A DNA stretch of 14,751 bases from a bacterium UBP14_UBA6098 (GCA_002428525.1 DIWU01000004.1:23835-38585); one strand, 5' to 3'; positions 7,804 through 14,751 are shown, numbered from the stretch's first letter. A program made the numbers and translations. Notes: generated by a model from the sequence alone, not told the origin.

Positions 7804-9084
7804 ATGAAAAAGGCATGGATGCTAATCACACTTGTTATTATTTGCGTCATAGCATCACCCGACTATTTCGTTTTGAATAACTTCGGGGAAACGATCAGCT
7901 CCGGAACATGGCTTTCCGCACTGAATAATGACATTATCACGGTCGAGTCTATCCCGAATCAGATTCTTTCCGTCGATGGAGCTATTTGGGTTGTATCATC
8001 GGGAGCCTCGCGAATCCAGAGATTCACTCCCGACGAAACCGGCTTGACTTTATCCCGTGAGTTCGCCCTCCCCGCCGGATCAAACCCATATCTGATGTAT
8101 ATCTTCGGGAATATGGTTTACACAACCCTCTGGGTGAGCGGTGGGATCGGCATTATCAACACTGAATCCGGATCGGTGCTTGCGACAGATCCGTTCTGTC
8201 TCGGCCCGCAGGGGATTTTCGCCGACTCGAGCAATATCTTCGTCACGGCCGGCAATCTCGACCCGATCGATTTCACTTACGGCCCCGGACAGTTGTGGCG
8301 TTTATCGCCCGAGGGCGCGCCCATCGATTTCCTCGAAATCGGAACCAATCCCCAACAAATCATTAGAGGAGCGGACGGAAATCTCCATATAGTCTGCACT
8401 GGAGACTATTTTTCTATCGACGGTGTCGTCTATATTGTCGATCCGGTTTCTTTCACAGTAATCGATTCGGTGAATCTCGGAGGATGGCCGCAAAGGCTCG
8501 CGCTCGATGAATATTCGGGAGTCGTCTATTCCGCAACCTCGAACTGGGATCTCATCGGAAGCGGAAGACTGCTGGCCTACGACAGCCGGACGCATTCGCT
8601 TCTGTGGAGTGCCGAATCCGCGGGCAACAGCCTCTCCGGAACAGGTATCGTCGGCTTGGCCGCCTTCGAAAACCATGTATTCCTTCCCTCGATGGACTCT
8701 TCCTTCGTTGAGATATGTAATATCGACCGCGTGACTATGATATTAACACGAGTTGCGCGATACACTACCGGCTATGGCCCAATCGATGTGGCTTTGGTCG
8801 ATGAAACCGGCATCGAAGAAAATAGAACGGCAAACCCAATGGATTTGCTATCTATTTCGCCCTCGCCCTTTAACGGCGAGTGCTTCATTCGTTCCACCTT
8901 CAAGCTTGAAGAGGTAATACTTTTCGACCTATCCGGCAGAGAGATCGACCGGATTTCAATCGAGACTATTCTCGCAAACGATACAAAATGGGCGCCCGAT
9001 CCGACTGTCCCTTCAGGGGTTTACCTTGTAAAGGCCGTCGGCGACGCGGGATCGAAGATCGGGCGCGTCGTTTACATCAAATAG
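7804..9084 (+). CDS. Secreted YncE/BtuG-like beta-propeller protein with sorting domain; candidate cobalamin-binding surface protein
   Basis: A 426-aa exported protein. A Sec signal peptide at about 1-18 ends near VIAS; the only Cys in it (VIIC) is not a normal lipobox. About 300 residues of propeller-type repeats follow, such as IYIVDP/VVYIVDPVSF and GPGQLWRLSPEG. From about 345 a sorting domain runs ISPSPFNGE...ILFDLSGREI...PSGVYLVKA...VVYIK, matching the C-terminus of the LVIVD protein in this window. AAGGAG (7793-7798) gives a strong ribosome site, and the gene is the second in the riboswitch unit. In Bacteroides, BtuG is a beta-propeller surface lipoprotein that binds cobalamin and docks on BtuB. 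Shared fold class, position and riboswitch suggest the same job here. That is inference: no cobalamin-contact residue is confirmed. The stop codon lies 2 bp from the stop of the convergent regulator gene. Confidence 0.8.
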   Translation: MKKAWMLITLVIICVIASPDYFVLNNFGETISSGTWLSALNNDIITVESIPNQILSVDGAIWVVSSGASRIQRFTPDETGLTLSREFALPAGSNPYLMYIFGNMVYTTLWVSGGIGIINTESGSVLATDPFCLGPQGIFADSSNIFVTAGNLDPIDFTYGPGQLWRLSPEGAPIDFLEIGTNPQQIIRGADGNLHIVCTGDYFSIDGVVYIVDPVSFTVIDSVNLGGWPQRLALDEYSGVVYSATSNWDLIGSGRLLAYDSRTHSLLWSAESAGNSLSGTGIVGLAAFENHVFLPSMDSSFVEICNIDRVTMILTRVARYTTGYGPIDVALVDETGIEENRTANPMDLLSISPSPFNGECFIRSTFKLEEVILFDLSGREIDRISIETILANDTKWAPDPTVPSGVYLVKAVGDAGSKIGRVVYIK

Positions 9085-9086
9085 CG

Positions 9087-9743
9087 CTACGACTCGAGCG
9101 AGGTGATGCCCTCACGAATCGCGAATTTCGTAAGATCCGCGAGGTTATGTATATTGAGCTTTTTCATTATATTAGCTCTGTGCGCCTCGACGGTTCTGTC
9201 GCTGACATTGAGTTTAGCCGAAATCTCGCGATTGGGAAATCCCTCGGCGAGAAGCTGTAGAACTTCGCGCTCGCGGCCGGAAAGCATCCAGATATAAGCC
9301 TTGTCCTCTTCGACATCCGATGGTTTGAGGTAGTCGAAGATTACATCGGTTGTGATCTGGCTACAGAGGAATTTTTGGCCGCTTGAAACCGTGTTGATAG
9401 CGTCGATAAGCTCTTTCAGGGCCGAATTCTTGATGAGATAGCCCCAAGCACCGGCCTCAAGCATCTCTTTAACGATTCGACGGCTCGAATGAAGCGAAAG
9501 ACCGATGACCTTTGTCTTCGGAAAATCCCTCTCGATGCGGCGAGTCGCCTCGATTCCGTTCATGTCCGGCATGGTGACATCCATAATGACAATGTCCGGC
9601 TTAAGCTTAGGAATAAGCTCAAGCAAAGTGCGGCCGTCTTCGACCTGCCCGACAACCTCGAACTCAGGAACTTCATCAAGTATCTTCTTGATGCCCTCGC
9701 GAACGATGTTGTGATCGTCGGCAATTACGATTCTGATTCCCAT
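9087..9743 (-). CDS. NarL/LuxR-family response regulator
   Basis: A 218-aa two-domain regulator. The receiver has the acidic pair Asp9-Asp10, phospho-acceptor Asp55 in IVIMDVTMPDMNG, and the conserved Lys in GYLIKNSALKEL. The C-terminal LuxR-type helix-turn-helix begins at LSGREREVLQLLAEG and carries the recognition region NREISAKLNVSDRTVEAHRANIMKKL. It should bind DNA when phosphorylated by the kinase encoded just upstream. I chose ATG at 9743 over the GTG at 9749: AAGGAG (9756-9751) lies 7 bases before the ATG but overlaps nothing useful for the GTG, which would sit directly against it. With the ATG, the gap to the kinase stop is 2 bases. No target genes can be inferred from the window. Confidence 0.93.
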   Translation of the reverse strand: MGIRIVIADDHNIVREGIKKILDEVPEFEVVGQVEDGRTLLELIPKLKPDIVIMDVTMPDMNGIEATRRIERDFPKTKVIGLSLHSSRRIVKEMLEAGAWGYLIKNSALKELIDAINTVSSGQKFLCSQITTDVIFDYLKPSDVEEDKAYIWMLSGREREVLQLLAEGFPNREISAKLNVSDRTVEAHRANIMKKLNIHNLADLTKFAIREGITSLES

Positions 9744-9745
9744 TT

Positions 9746-10759
9746 TCACTCCTTTATGTTAACAGTTTGAATTGAATGAACATACAACTCCACACGAGAA
9801 CCGCCTCCGGCTCGTGGTATAACCTCCACCCTTCCTCCGATTGCCCTAAAGCTATTGAAAATATTTACTAATCCGAAGCCTCCATTTTTCGTTGGCTTCT
9901 TATTTTCATATGCAAATCCCTTGCCATTATCTTCGACAATAACCCTTACGAAATCGTTATCTCTTTCGATAGTGACATCGACTCGAGTTGCACCCGAGTG
10001 TTTTATTACATTGAATAATAACTCTTTTATTGCTTGTATTATAATGATTTTCGAGTCATTATCAATAGGTTTATCCTCACCGTCGTCGATTATACTTGAG
10101 TCAATATTTTCTTTGGCGATAATCTCGTCGAATAGCTCTTGAATGGCTTCTGCCAGTGAAAGATTCAAGTCTGGCACGAGGTTAAATTCAAACATGAGCC
10201 GCCGAATCTTCTCAATTGAAGTATCTATATCTTTAGATATATCAATTAATTGAACGCCGCATTCTAATGTATTTTCGAGAGATATTAGCTTATTATTAGC
10301 TATTATAAGTAGTTGTGCGACATCGTCATGAAGATATCGTGCTATCCGAACGCGCTCGTCCTCGACAGCCTTGATTACTTTTGCAGAAATTTCCTTCATC
10401 GCTGAAGGCGAATCGCTTATCTCCGCGACAGTCAACAAGATATAATAGCCTTCATCATTTTCGAAACTACCGGCCTTTATAATAAGCGATACTTTAGCTC
10501 CATCAGCTTTCTCGAGCAACTCCACTTGCTCCGAAATGCTGTTTTTCTGATTGTATAATTGTGTTTTTTCTGTATACTTATGAACGATATCTTCGATTTT
10601 TTTATGACAATCGCTTGAATCGGAATCGAGGCCAAAAATCTTAAGAAACATGGAATTTGCAGTAACGACTTCTCCAACGCAATCGTATAAACACATACCT
10701 TCGCTGGCGAATTCCATTATTTGTTTTAGTATATTAATATTTTTTATTCCAATGCTCAT
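9746..10759 (-). CDS. Cytoplasmic PAS-domain sensor histidine kinase of the NarL-partner (HisKA_3) type
   Basis: A 337-aa kinase without a membrane segment or signal peptide. Residues 8-115 look like a PAS domain (FASEGMCLYDCVGEVVTANS...). The dimerisation/phospho-acceptor helix is DERVRIARYLHDDVAQ, with His144, the HisKA_3 signature of kinases paired with LuxR-type regulators. The HATPase part has Asn250 in ELLFNVIKHSG, DNGKGF at 277-282 and GGFGL at 293-297. The response regulator starts 2 bases after its TGA, and its ribosome site lies within the last kinase codons, so the two are co-translated. The signal is presumably an internal cue sensed by PAS; no haem or flavin motif can be claimed. 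The coding sequence is visibly more AT-rich than the neighbouring genes. No clear Shine-Dalgarno sequence precedes the ATG. Confidence 0.92.
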   Translation of the reverse strand: MSIGIKNINILKQIMEFASEGMCLYDCVGEVVTANSMFLKIFGLDSDSSDCHKKIEDIVHKYTEKTQLYNQKNSISEQVELLEKADGAKVSLIIKAGSFENDEGYYILLTVAEISDSPSAMKEISAKVIKAVEDERVRIARYLHDDVAQLLIIANNKLISLENTLECGVQLIDISKDIDTSIEKIRRLMFEFNLVPDLNLSLAEAIQELFDEIIAKENIDSSIIDDGEDKPIDNDSKIIIIQAIKELLFNVIKHSGATRVDVTIERDNDFVRVIVEDNGKGFAYENKKPTKNGGFGLVNIFNSFRAIGGRVEVIPRAGGGSRVELYVHSIQTVNIKE

Positions 10760-10846
10760 AGCAATGTGTAAAGTTCACGTGTAATAAAAAAACCACTTAA
10801 TGATATGTTTAAAAATCTAAATATTTATTAAAACAACACTATGTTT

Positions 10847-10875
10847 ATTATACTGCATTTTATTTCAAATATGAA
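10847..10875 (-). promoter_or_regulatory. Putative promoter of the kinase-regulator pair
   Basis: On the minus strand TTCATA (10875-10870), a 17-bp spacer and a perfect TATAAT (10852-10847). This gives a leader of roughly 80 nt before the kinase ATG. The surrounding DNA is very AT-rich, so chance matches are likely. Confidence 0.4.
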
Positions 10876-10888
10876 TTTTTCTTTCAAT

Positions 10889-10918
10889 TTGTATAAAACT
10901 TCTTAATTAATATATTAT
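10889..10918 (+). promoter_or_regulatory. Putative promoter of the malic enzyme gene
   Basis: TTGTAT (10889-10894), an 18-bp spacer and TATTAT (10913-10918), in the AT-rich divergent region 10760-10953. It would place transcription start near 10925, about 30 nt before the ATG. The AT richness lowers confidence. Confidence 0.4.
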
Positions 10919-10953
10919 ACGAAAGACAAATTTCAAGATTAAAGTTGAGAAGA

Positions 10954-12291
10954 ATGAAAAAATATTTCCTGAAGAAAATGGCGGAGAAACCCTCGGAGGA
11001 TGCGATGAAAATGCATCCGTTTTATCGAGGCAAGATTGAAACCGGTATCAAATGCCCCATAAGGGATTTCGAAGACTTTGCTATTTGGTACACGCCAGGC
11101 GTTGCAAAACCGTGCATTGACATTTTCGATAATCCTGATAGGGTTTATTCACATACTAATAAGGGAAACTCCGTGGCGGTTATTACCGACGGCTCGCGAG
11201 TCTTGGGTCTCGGCGATATCGGCCCTGAGGCATCTCTTCCTGTAATGGAAGGTAAAGCACTTTTATATAAATACTTAGGCGGTGTTGACGCTTGGCCGAT
11301 AGCACTGGACACAAAGGACCCCGACGAGTTTGTGAAAACGGTTCTTCTCTTACAGCCGGCATTCGGAGGGATCAATCTCGAAGATATTGCTCAGCCCAAA
11401 TGCTTTAAAATCCTCGAAGAACTCCGCGTAAAGGCACGCATTCCAGTATGGCACGACGATCAACAAGGCACCGCAACTGTTACAGTTGCCGCCTTAATTA
11501 ATGCAGTAAAAGTAGTTAATAAAAGCCTTGAAAACATTCGTGTTGCATTTATAGGTGCCGGGGCCGCCAATGTCAGGATTGCTCATCTCAGCTTCAAAGC
11601 CGGAGTAGATCCGGCGAAAACCATTATGTGCGATATCGACGGAACACTCGGCACATTCCGCGACGATATCGAGCGTGACCCTTGGTGCGCAGATAAATGG
11701 CGACTTTGCAACATTACTAATCCTCGCTCTATTCTGGGGGGAATCCCTGAGGCGATGACTGGAGCCGATGTAGTGATCGCATTGGCAAAATCCGGTCCCG
11801 GAGTCATCCTTCCCGAATGGATTGCCTCGATGGCCGACTCCCCCATAGTTTTCGCTTGCGCAAATCCTGTTCCCGAGATTTTCCCATGGGACGCGATAGA
11901 GGCCGGCGCGCGGATCGTTGCTACCGGGCGTAGCGATTTTGTAAATCAGGTGAATAACTCTCTTGGGTTCCCGGGGATTTTCCGAGGAACCCTCGATGTT
12001 CGCGCGCGAACTATCACGGACGAGATGTGCATCGAAGCGGCGATGGCCTTGGCAAAAGTGGCTGAGGGAAAAGGACTTAGCGAGGATTACATTATTCCTA
12101 AGATGGACGACCCCGATGTTTTCCCCGAGGTCGCCACAGCAGTCGGTCTTAAGGCGATCGAGCAGAATATCGCTGGAATAAAACTATCCAGAGCCGAGCT
12201 AATCGATAAGGCAAAAGCGGTGATATCCAACTCGAGAGAAAAGGTTCATCTTCTTATGGAAAAAGGACTTATCGCACCTTTCGATATATAA
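10954..12291 (+). CDS. Malic enzyme (oxaloacetate-decarboxylating malate dehydrogenase)
   Basis: A 445-aa short bacterial malic enzyme that oxidatively decarboxylates malate to pyruvate and CO2 with NAD(P). Catalytic Tyr46 lies in WYTPGVAKP and the catalytic Lys101 in MEGKALLYK. Metal-binding acids are Glu143-Asp144 in NLEDIAQP and Asp168-Asp169 in PVWHDDQQGTA. The Rossmann fingerprint is GAGAANVRIA (201-210), with Asn where many relatives have Gly. The C-terminal part has VFACANPVPEI and ATGRSDFVNQVNN. No phosphotransacetylase-like domain follows, so this is not the long MaeB form. Cofactor preference cannot be read reliably. I prefer the ATG at 10954; a TTG nine bases upstream would add three residues and is not better supported. 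The gene faces pckA across a shared terminator, consistent with a C3/C4 metabolic role. Confidence 0.95.
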   Translation: MKKYFLKKMAEKPSEDAMKMHPFYRGKIETGIKCPIRDFEDFAIWYTPGVAKPCIDIFDNPDRVYSHTNKGNSVAVITDGSRVLGLGDIGPEASLPVMEGKALLYKYLGGVDAWPIALDTKDPDEFVKTVLLLQPAFGGINLEDIAQPKCFKILEELRVKARIPVWHDDQQGTATVTVAALINAVKVVNKSLENIRVAFIGAGAANVRIAHLSFKAGVDPAKTIMCDIDGTLGTFRDDIERDPWCADKWRLCNITNPRSILGGIPEAMTGADVVIALAKSGPGVILPEWIASMADSPIVFACANPVPEIFPWDAIEAGARIVATGRSDFVNQVNNSLGFPGIFRGTLDVRARTITDEMCIEAAMALAKVAEGKGLSEDYIIPKMDDPDVFPEVATAVGLKAIEQNIAGIKLSRAELIDKAKAVISNSREKVHLLMEKGLIAPFDI

Positions 12292-12315
12292 AAAGGGACG
12301 CTTACGCGTCCCTTT
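12292..12315. terminator. Bidirectional terminator between malic enzyme and pckA
   Basis: A perfect 10-bp stem, AAAGGGACGC (12292-12301) with GCGTCCCTTT (12306-12315), and loop TTAC. It starts directly after the malic enzyme stop. In the minus direction the hairpin runs into TTTTTATAT, a good T-run for ending pckA; in the plus direction the T-rich stretch is interrupted (TTTGCATTCG), so termination there is weaker. Confidence 0.85.
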
Positions 12316-12343
12316 GCATTCGATTTGTTTTTACAAAGAATTA

Positions 12344-13960
12344 TTAGAGTTTATCGACTATCTTCTTGATCGCGACAACACATTCCTCGGGAAGTTTATC
12401 GAACCCCGCGCGCTCAGTCGATCTGCTCTCGATATACTCGATGCGGTCAACCATGCGCTCTTTGAGTTGTTGCTTGTAAGCTTCATCCTTCATATCTGGG
12501 ATATAACCCTCTACAGGCCAATAAGATAGGTCTTCGGCATTCGGCCAAGCGACAAACTTGTCTTGCCCCTCGACAATAGCCTCGAGAAGGCCGAGAGTGA
12601 TTTCTTTCGGAATGTCTTTGCCCATAAAGCCGCCGGTATTGAGTATGTAGCATTTAACACCCTTTTGAATCAGTGCTCTAAACTTCTCGTAATCGACGCC
12701 CAAAGGCCATGTCCTAAAAGGATTTGCGTAAGGCTCGACAACGAGTTTGTCGAGGCTAACCCCGACCACTCGCTCGGCGCTGGTTCTCTTTGTGGCAAGC
12801 GTCACGCCCATGGTGCTTCCGATAATCGGGTTCTCGAGTCTCGTCAAAGGAGGAAGCGTCGGGTCTTTCATCAGCCAGAATATTGCGTTTAATGGATCGT
12901 CGATTTTATCGACGCGGTTCGGCGACCAAAGGCGAGACTTGATCGCCCGGCCGTTGCCTTGGCGGATATCCTCAGTGACGAACTCGGTTTCGCCGTAATC
13001 GTCCAGCGCGATACCGATATTTTGTGCGGTGAGAATGAATTTGTTATCGGGATCGCCGATTTTGTAATCCGAGGTTTTGTCGAAATAGGACGGCTCAAGC
13101 GCTATCGAGCTTCCGGTCTCGAGGTTGACGATGAAGGCGTCGTCGTGAAGAACAGTGGTATTATACTTGCCGCCGTGCTTAGCGTGAGTGAGTGTTGACT
13201 TGCCCGACCCTGAAAGCCCGAAGAAGGCCGCGACGAATTTTTTGTCGTCGTATCTCTTGAGGCCGGCATGGCAGGAGGCGTAACCGTGGCGATTCGCGGT
13301 TCCCCACGCCAATGTCAGTGTTCCCTTCTTGAATTCACCGAAATATCTCATTCCGAGAATACATGCGGCATTGTGCTCGGAATCGAAGAATGCGAGGCCG
13401 AGCGGGAAATCGGGATGAGTCCAATATGGATCGGAGACTATGAGAATTTCGAGGTCGTCAATTTCCTTAGAGCGATCATACATCGCGTTATATTGGGAGT
13501 TTAGGGCTTGGAAGTTAAGCATCCAGTTTAGCAGATTGTTCTCAAATCCTTCTGGAGTAAGAAGATTGGCCTTTATAATAAAATCCTCATGGAGGCCGAT
13601 ATAGACCTGAGCATGAAGCATCTTCCGAAAACGCATATTATAGATGGCCTCACGGAGCACCGCGGTGTATGTTTTCTCATCGACGCTCTCCCAGCCGACT
13701 AACCTGCGAGCTTGCGCGCAACGGCCGATAACAGCTCCATCGTTGAAGACAAGGACCTTAGCGCCGCTCGGGAAGCCGTGAAACTCAGGCTCGTAAACAT
13801 CCTTGTCGGTGATAATTGTGCCTTCGGAATCCATTGCGAGATAGTAGGCCTCTGCGATCGACTCGACCGGTTCGACATTATTGCCGTAAAACGCGGTTTC
13901 GATTGTAGTTCTGTAGCTATTCAGCTTGTCTCTTTTTTGTAGCGATCTTTTTACACTCAT
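12344..13960 (-). CDS. pckA: ATP-dependent phosphoenolpyruvate carboxykinase
   Basis: A 538-aa cytosolic enzyme interconverting oxaloacetate + ATP with PEP + CO2 + ADP. The P-loop FFGLSGSGKSTL (248-256 core) matches kinase-1 of ATP-PEPCK, and LHDDAF (271-276) corresponds to the metal-binding kinase-2 motif. Upstream, MRYFGEFKKGTLTL resembles the substrate/Mn Lys region and the SCHAG His near 231 the second metal ligand. The length is in the usual range of about 530-540. Several motifs depart from the E. coli pattern (Ser-Gly-Ser instead of Ser-Gly-Thr in the P-loop, and TLAWGTANRHGYASCHAG in the active-site region), so it seems to be a divergent branch. The start is supported by AGAGGAG 7 bases before the ATG. 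A promoter lies about 55 bp upstream of the start. The direction in vivo, gluconeogenic or PEP-consuming, cannot be told. Confidence 0.93.
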   Translation of the reverse strand: MSVKRSLQKRDKLNSYRTTIETAFYGNNVEPVESIAEAYYLAMDSEGTIITDKDVYEPEFHGFPSGAKVLVFNDGAVIGRCAQARRLVGWESVDEKTYTAVLREAIYNMRFRKMLHAQVYIGLHEDFIIKANLLTPEGFENNLLNWMLNFQALNSQYNAMYDRSKEIDDLEILIVSDPYWTHPDFPLGLAFFDSEHNAACILGMRYFGEFKKGTLTLAWGTANRHGYASCHAGLKRYDDKKFVAAFFGLSGSGKSTLTHAKHGGKYNTTVLHDDAFIVNLETGSSIALEPSYFDKTSDYKIGDPDNKFILTAQNIGIALDDYGETEFVTEDIRQGNGRAIKSRLWSPNRVDKIDDPLNAIFWLMKDPTLPPLTRLENPIIGSTMGVTLATKRTSAERVVGVSLDKLVVEPYANPFRTWPLGVDYEKFRALIQKGVKCYILNTGGFMGKDIPKEITLGLLEAIVEGQDKFVAWPNAEDLSYWPVEGYIPDMKDEAYKQQLKERMVDRIEYIESRSTERAGFDKLPEECVVAIKKIVDKL

Positions 13961-14013
13961 CTGGTTTCTCCTCTAAAAATAAAGTTTATCTGGAACTGGA
14001 ATTCAAGGCCAAG

Positions 14014-14042
14014 ATTATAAATTATGCGAAGTCGAAAGGCAA
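14014..14042 (-). promoter_or_regulatory. sigma-70-like promoter for pckA
   Basis: On the minus strand TTGCCT (14042-14037), a 17-bp spacer and a perfect TATAAT (14019-14014). The leader would be about 47 nt and carries the AGAGGAG ribosome site. No catabolite-type operator is evident. Confidence 0.6.
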
Positions 14043-14284
14043 TATATTTTTTACTAATGTTAATTTTTATTATCAGATATATATTTATCGGGGGAATGGT
14101 TGTTATTTAGTTCGCCATAAAACAATAACGCTTATTCTGTTTGATTTTGCAAAGTTATTATGATTGAATAGATTATTTTCTAACATATGGCTAAATGAGA
14201 AACCGAAACACATTAAAAATCAAGTTAATTTTTCAATGGTTCGAGTAACGCTTGTACTGCCCCCAAAAAAGCAGGAGGTTTTAT
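14043..14284. other. AT-rich intergenic DNA, no gene seen
   Basis: This stretch lacks any open frame with family resemblance and any strong inverted repeat. Its right part (14260-14284) has a C-run, A-run and AGGAGG that merge into the transposase remnant. Confidence 0.5.
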
Positions 14285-14539
14285 ATGGGGGTATTGGTTG
14301 ACAAAGTTTCTTTCATACTGAAAAGCACGAACATGCTCGAACGTGTTAACTAGGAGTTGAAGCGCAGGATACTTGTTGTGAGGATCTTCCCGAATGTTCG
14401 CGCTTGCCTTCGAATGTGCGCGACGCTTTGCATGGAGTATTCCGAGGAGTGGTCGACAGGAAAACGCTATTTATCAATGGAAAACCCAACAAAACCCGAA
14501 ATCGAGATCGAACCAAAAATGAATTTACAGAAAATTTAG
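14285..14539 (+). pseudogene. 3' remnant of an IS256-family (mutator-type) transposase with in-frame TAG
   Basis: One continuous frame reads KSTNMLERVN, a TAG stop (14351-14353), then ELKRRILVVRIFPN...EYSEEWSTGKRYLSMEN and ends at TAG (14537-14539). This is the characteristic C-terminus of IS256-family transposases (their pattern is roughly TNxLERLNREIKRR..VxRIFPN...HEEWxTGRRYL). The stop stands where the family has an Arg, so a single A-to-T change of AGG would create it. Resemblance begins near 14320; the DDE domain, which should lie upstream, is absent and the frame closes at a TAA near 14246. The element is therefore a truncated, inactive tail of roughly 70 residues. The 5' limit given is only the first ATG of the frame. 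The right end of the insertion sequence was probably near 14555-14560, where TTGACTGACAG follows. Confidence 0.82.
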
Positions 14540-14583
14540 GACTTGACTGACAGTGGTAAAAGCCTCCAATGACGGCTCAATAG

Positions 14584-14751
14584 TATTTAAAACTCCCGCA
14601 ACAACTTTCCCTCTCCGCCCACCCGAACCCGTTCAACTCCGCGGTGACGATCGCCCTCGACGCGCCCGTAGGGGCGCACGGCCGTGCGCCCCTACAAATC
14701 GAGGTTGTTCGACATCTCCGGCAGGCGCATCGCGCAATTGCCCGACGGCGG
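14584..14751 (+). pseudogene. Fragment of a sorting-domain protein gene, frameshifted and running off the window
   Basis: From a TAG at 14581-14583 the frame reads LPQQLSLSAHPNPFNSAVTIALDAP, the start of a Por/T9SS-like C-terminal sorting domain. No start codon or upstream domain precedes it. After a 28-bp palindrome the expected continuation FDISGRRIAQLPDG is found from 14708 but in a frame shifted by +1. It resembles the C-termini of the two propeller proteins in this window (NPFN, then YD/FD..GR). It is a decayed 3' end whose upstream part may have been lost with the arrival of the adjacent insertion sequence. What lies beyond the window edge is unknown. Confidence 0.75.
14668..14695. repeat. 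Perfect 28-bp palindrome inside the sorting-domain fragment
   Basis: GTAGGGGCGCAC, then GGCC, then GTGCGCCCCTAC: the two 12-mers are exact reverse complements and the central GGCC is itself palindromic. It lies between the codons for ...LDAP and the sorting-domain strand FDISGR. Read through, it encodes VGAHGRAPL. It looks like a dispersed palindromic repeat unit; only one copy is in this window. Confidence 0.85.

Noticed and set aside
9744..9749. GTG at 9749 as the response regulator start, overlapping the kinase stop
   Set aside because: The AAGGAG would directly abut the GTG with no spacing, while the ATG at 9743 has correct spacing and gives the usual start for this family.
14285..14353. 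A 22-codon frame with a strong AGGAGG six bases upstream, looking like a leader peptide or small protein
   Set aside because: Its last residues (STNMLERVN) continue in the same frame past the TAG as an IS256-family transposase C-terminus, so it is part of a pseudogene and the ribosome-site match is probably fortuitous.
1..14751. CRISPR arrays, rRNA genes or prophage genes
   Set aside because: No regularly spaced direct repeats, no rRNA-like sequence and no phage structural or integrase genes were seen.

Overview
The window looks like a chromosome segment of an uncultured Gram-negative bacterium, probably from an FCB-type candidate phylum (WOR-3, TA06, Cloacimonadota or Zixibacteria-like). 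The evidence is a TonB-dependent outer-membrane receptor, a cobalamin riboswitch, beta-propeller proteins ending in NPFN...YD..GR sorting domains of the Por/T9SS type, and a prepilin with a class III signal. Several promoters fit the ordinary sigma-70 pattern (TTGnnn, 17-18 bp, TATAAT-like) rather than the Bacteroidetes -7/-33 pattern. I cannot name the species, and no rRNA or tRNA is present.

Left block, minus strand (5171 down to about 98): purL, preceded by a good promoter, abuts a secreted LVIVD-repeat beta-propeller gene with no gap. After 150 bp comes an orphan type IV pilin-like gene closed by an intrinsic terminator. Bases 1-97 hold nothing I recognise.

Divergent intergenic region (5111-5677): between the purL promoter and the riboswitch promoter lies a 91-nt element. 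It folds on paper into a perfect four-way junction with no unpaired base at the junction. It is upstream of both promoters, so it belongs to neither mRNA. Next come a sigma-70-like promoter, a cobalamin riboswitch, and a possible stem that encloses the start codon of the first gene.

B12 block, plus strand (5678-9084): a TonB-dependent receptor (BtuB-like) and a secreted beta-propeller protein with a sorting domain. By position and fold class the second resembles the cobalamin-binding surface protein BtuG of Bacteroides, but here the export and anchoring signal is a C-terminal sorting domain instead of a lipoprotein anchor.

Two-component block, minus strand (10759 down to 9087): a soluble PAS histidine kinase and a NarL/LuxR-type response regulator, convergent with the B12 operon with only 2 bp between stop codons.

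C3/C4 node (10954-13960): a malic enzyme and an ATP-type PEP carboxykinase converge on a shared bidirectional terminator. Together they interconvert malate, pyruvate, oxaloacetate and PEP.

Right end (13961-14751): the pckA promoter, AT-rich DNA without a gene, the decayed 3' end of an IS256-family transposase with an in-frame stop, and a fragment of another sorting-domain gene interrupted by a perfect 28-bp palindrome of a length that accounts for its frameshift.
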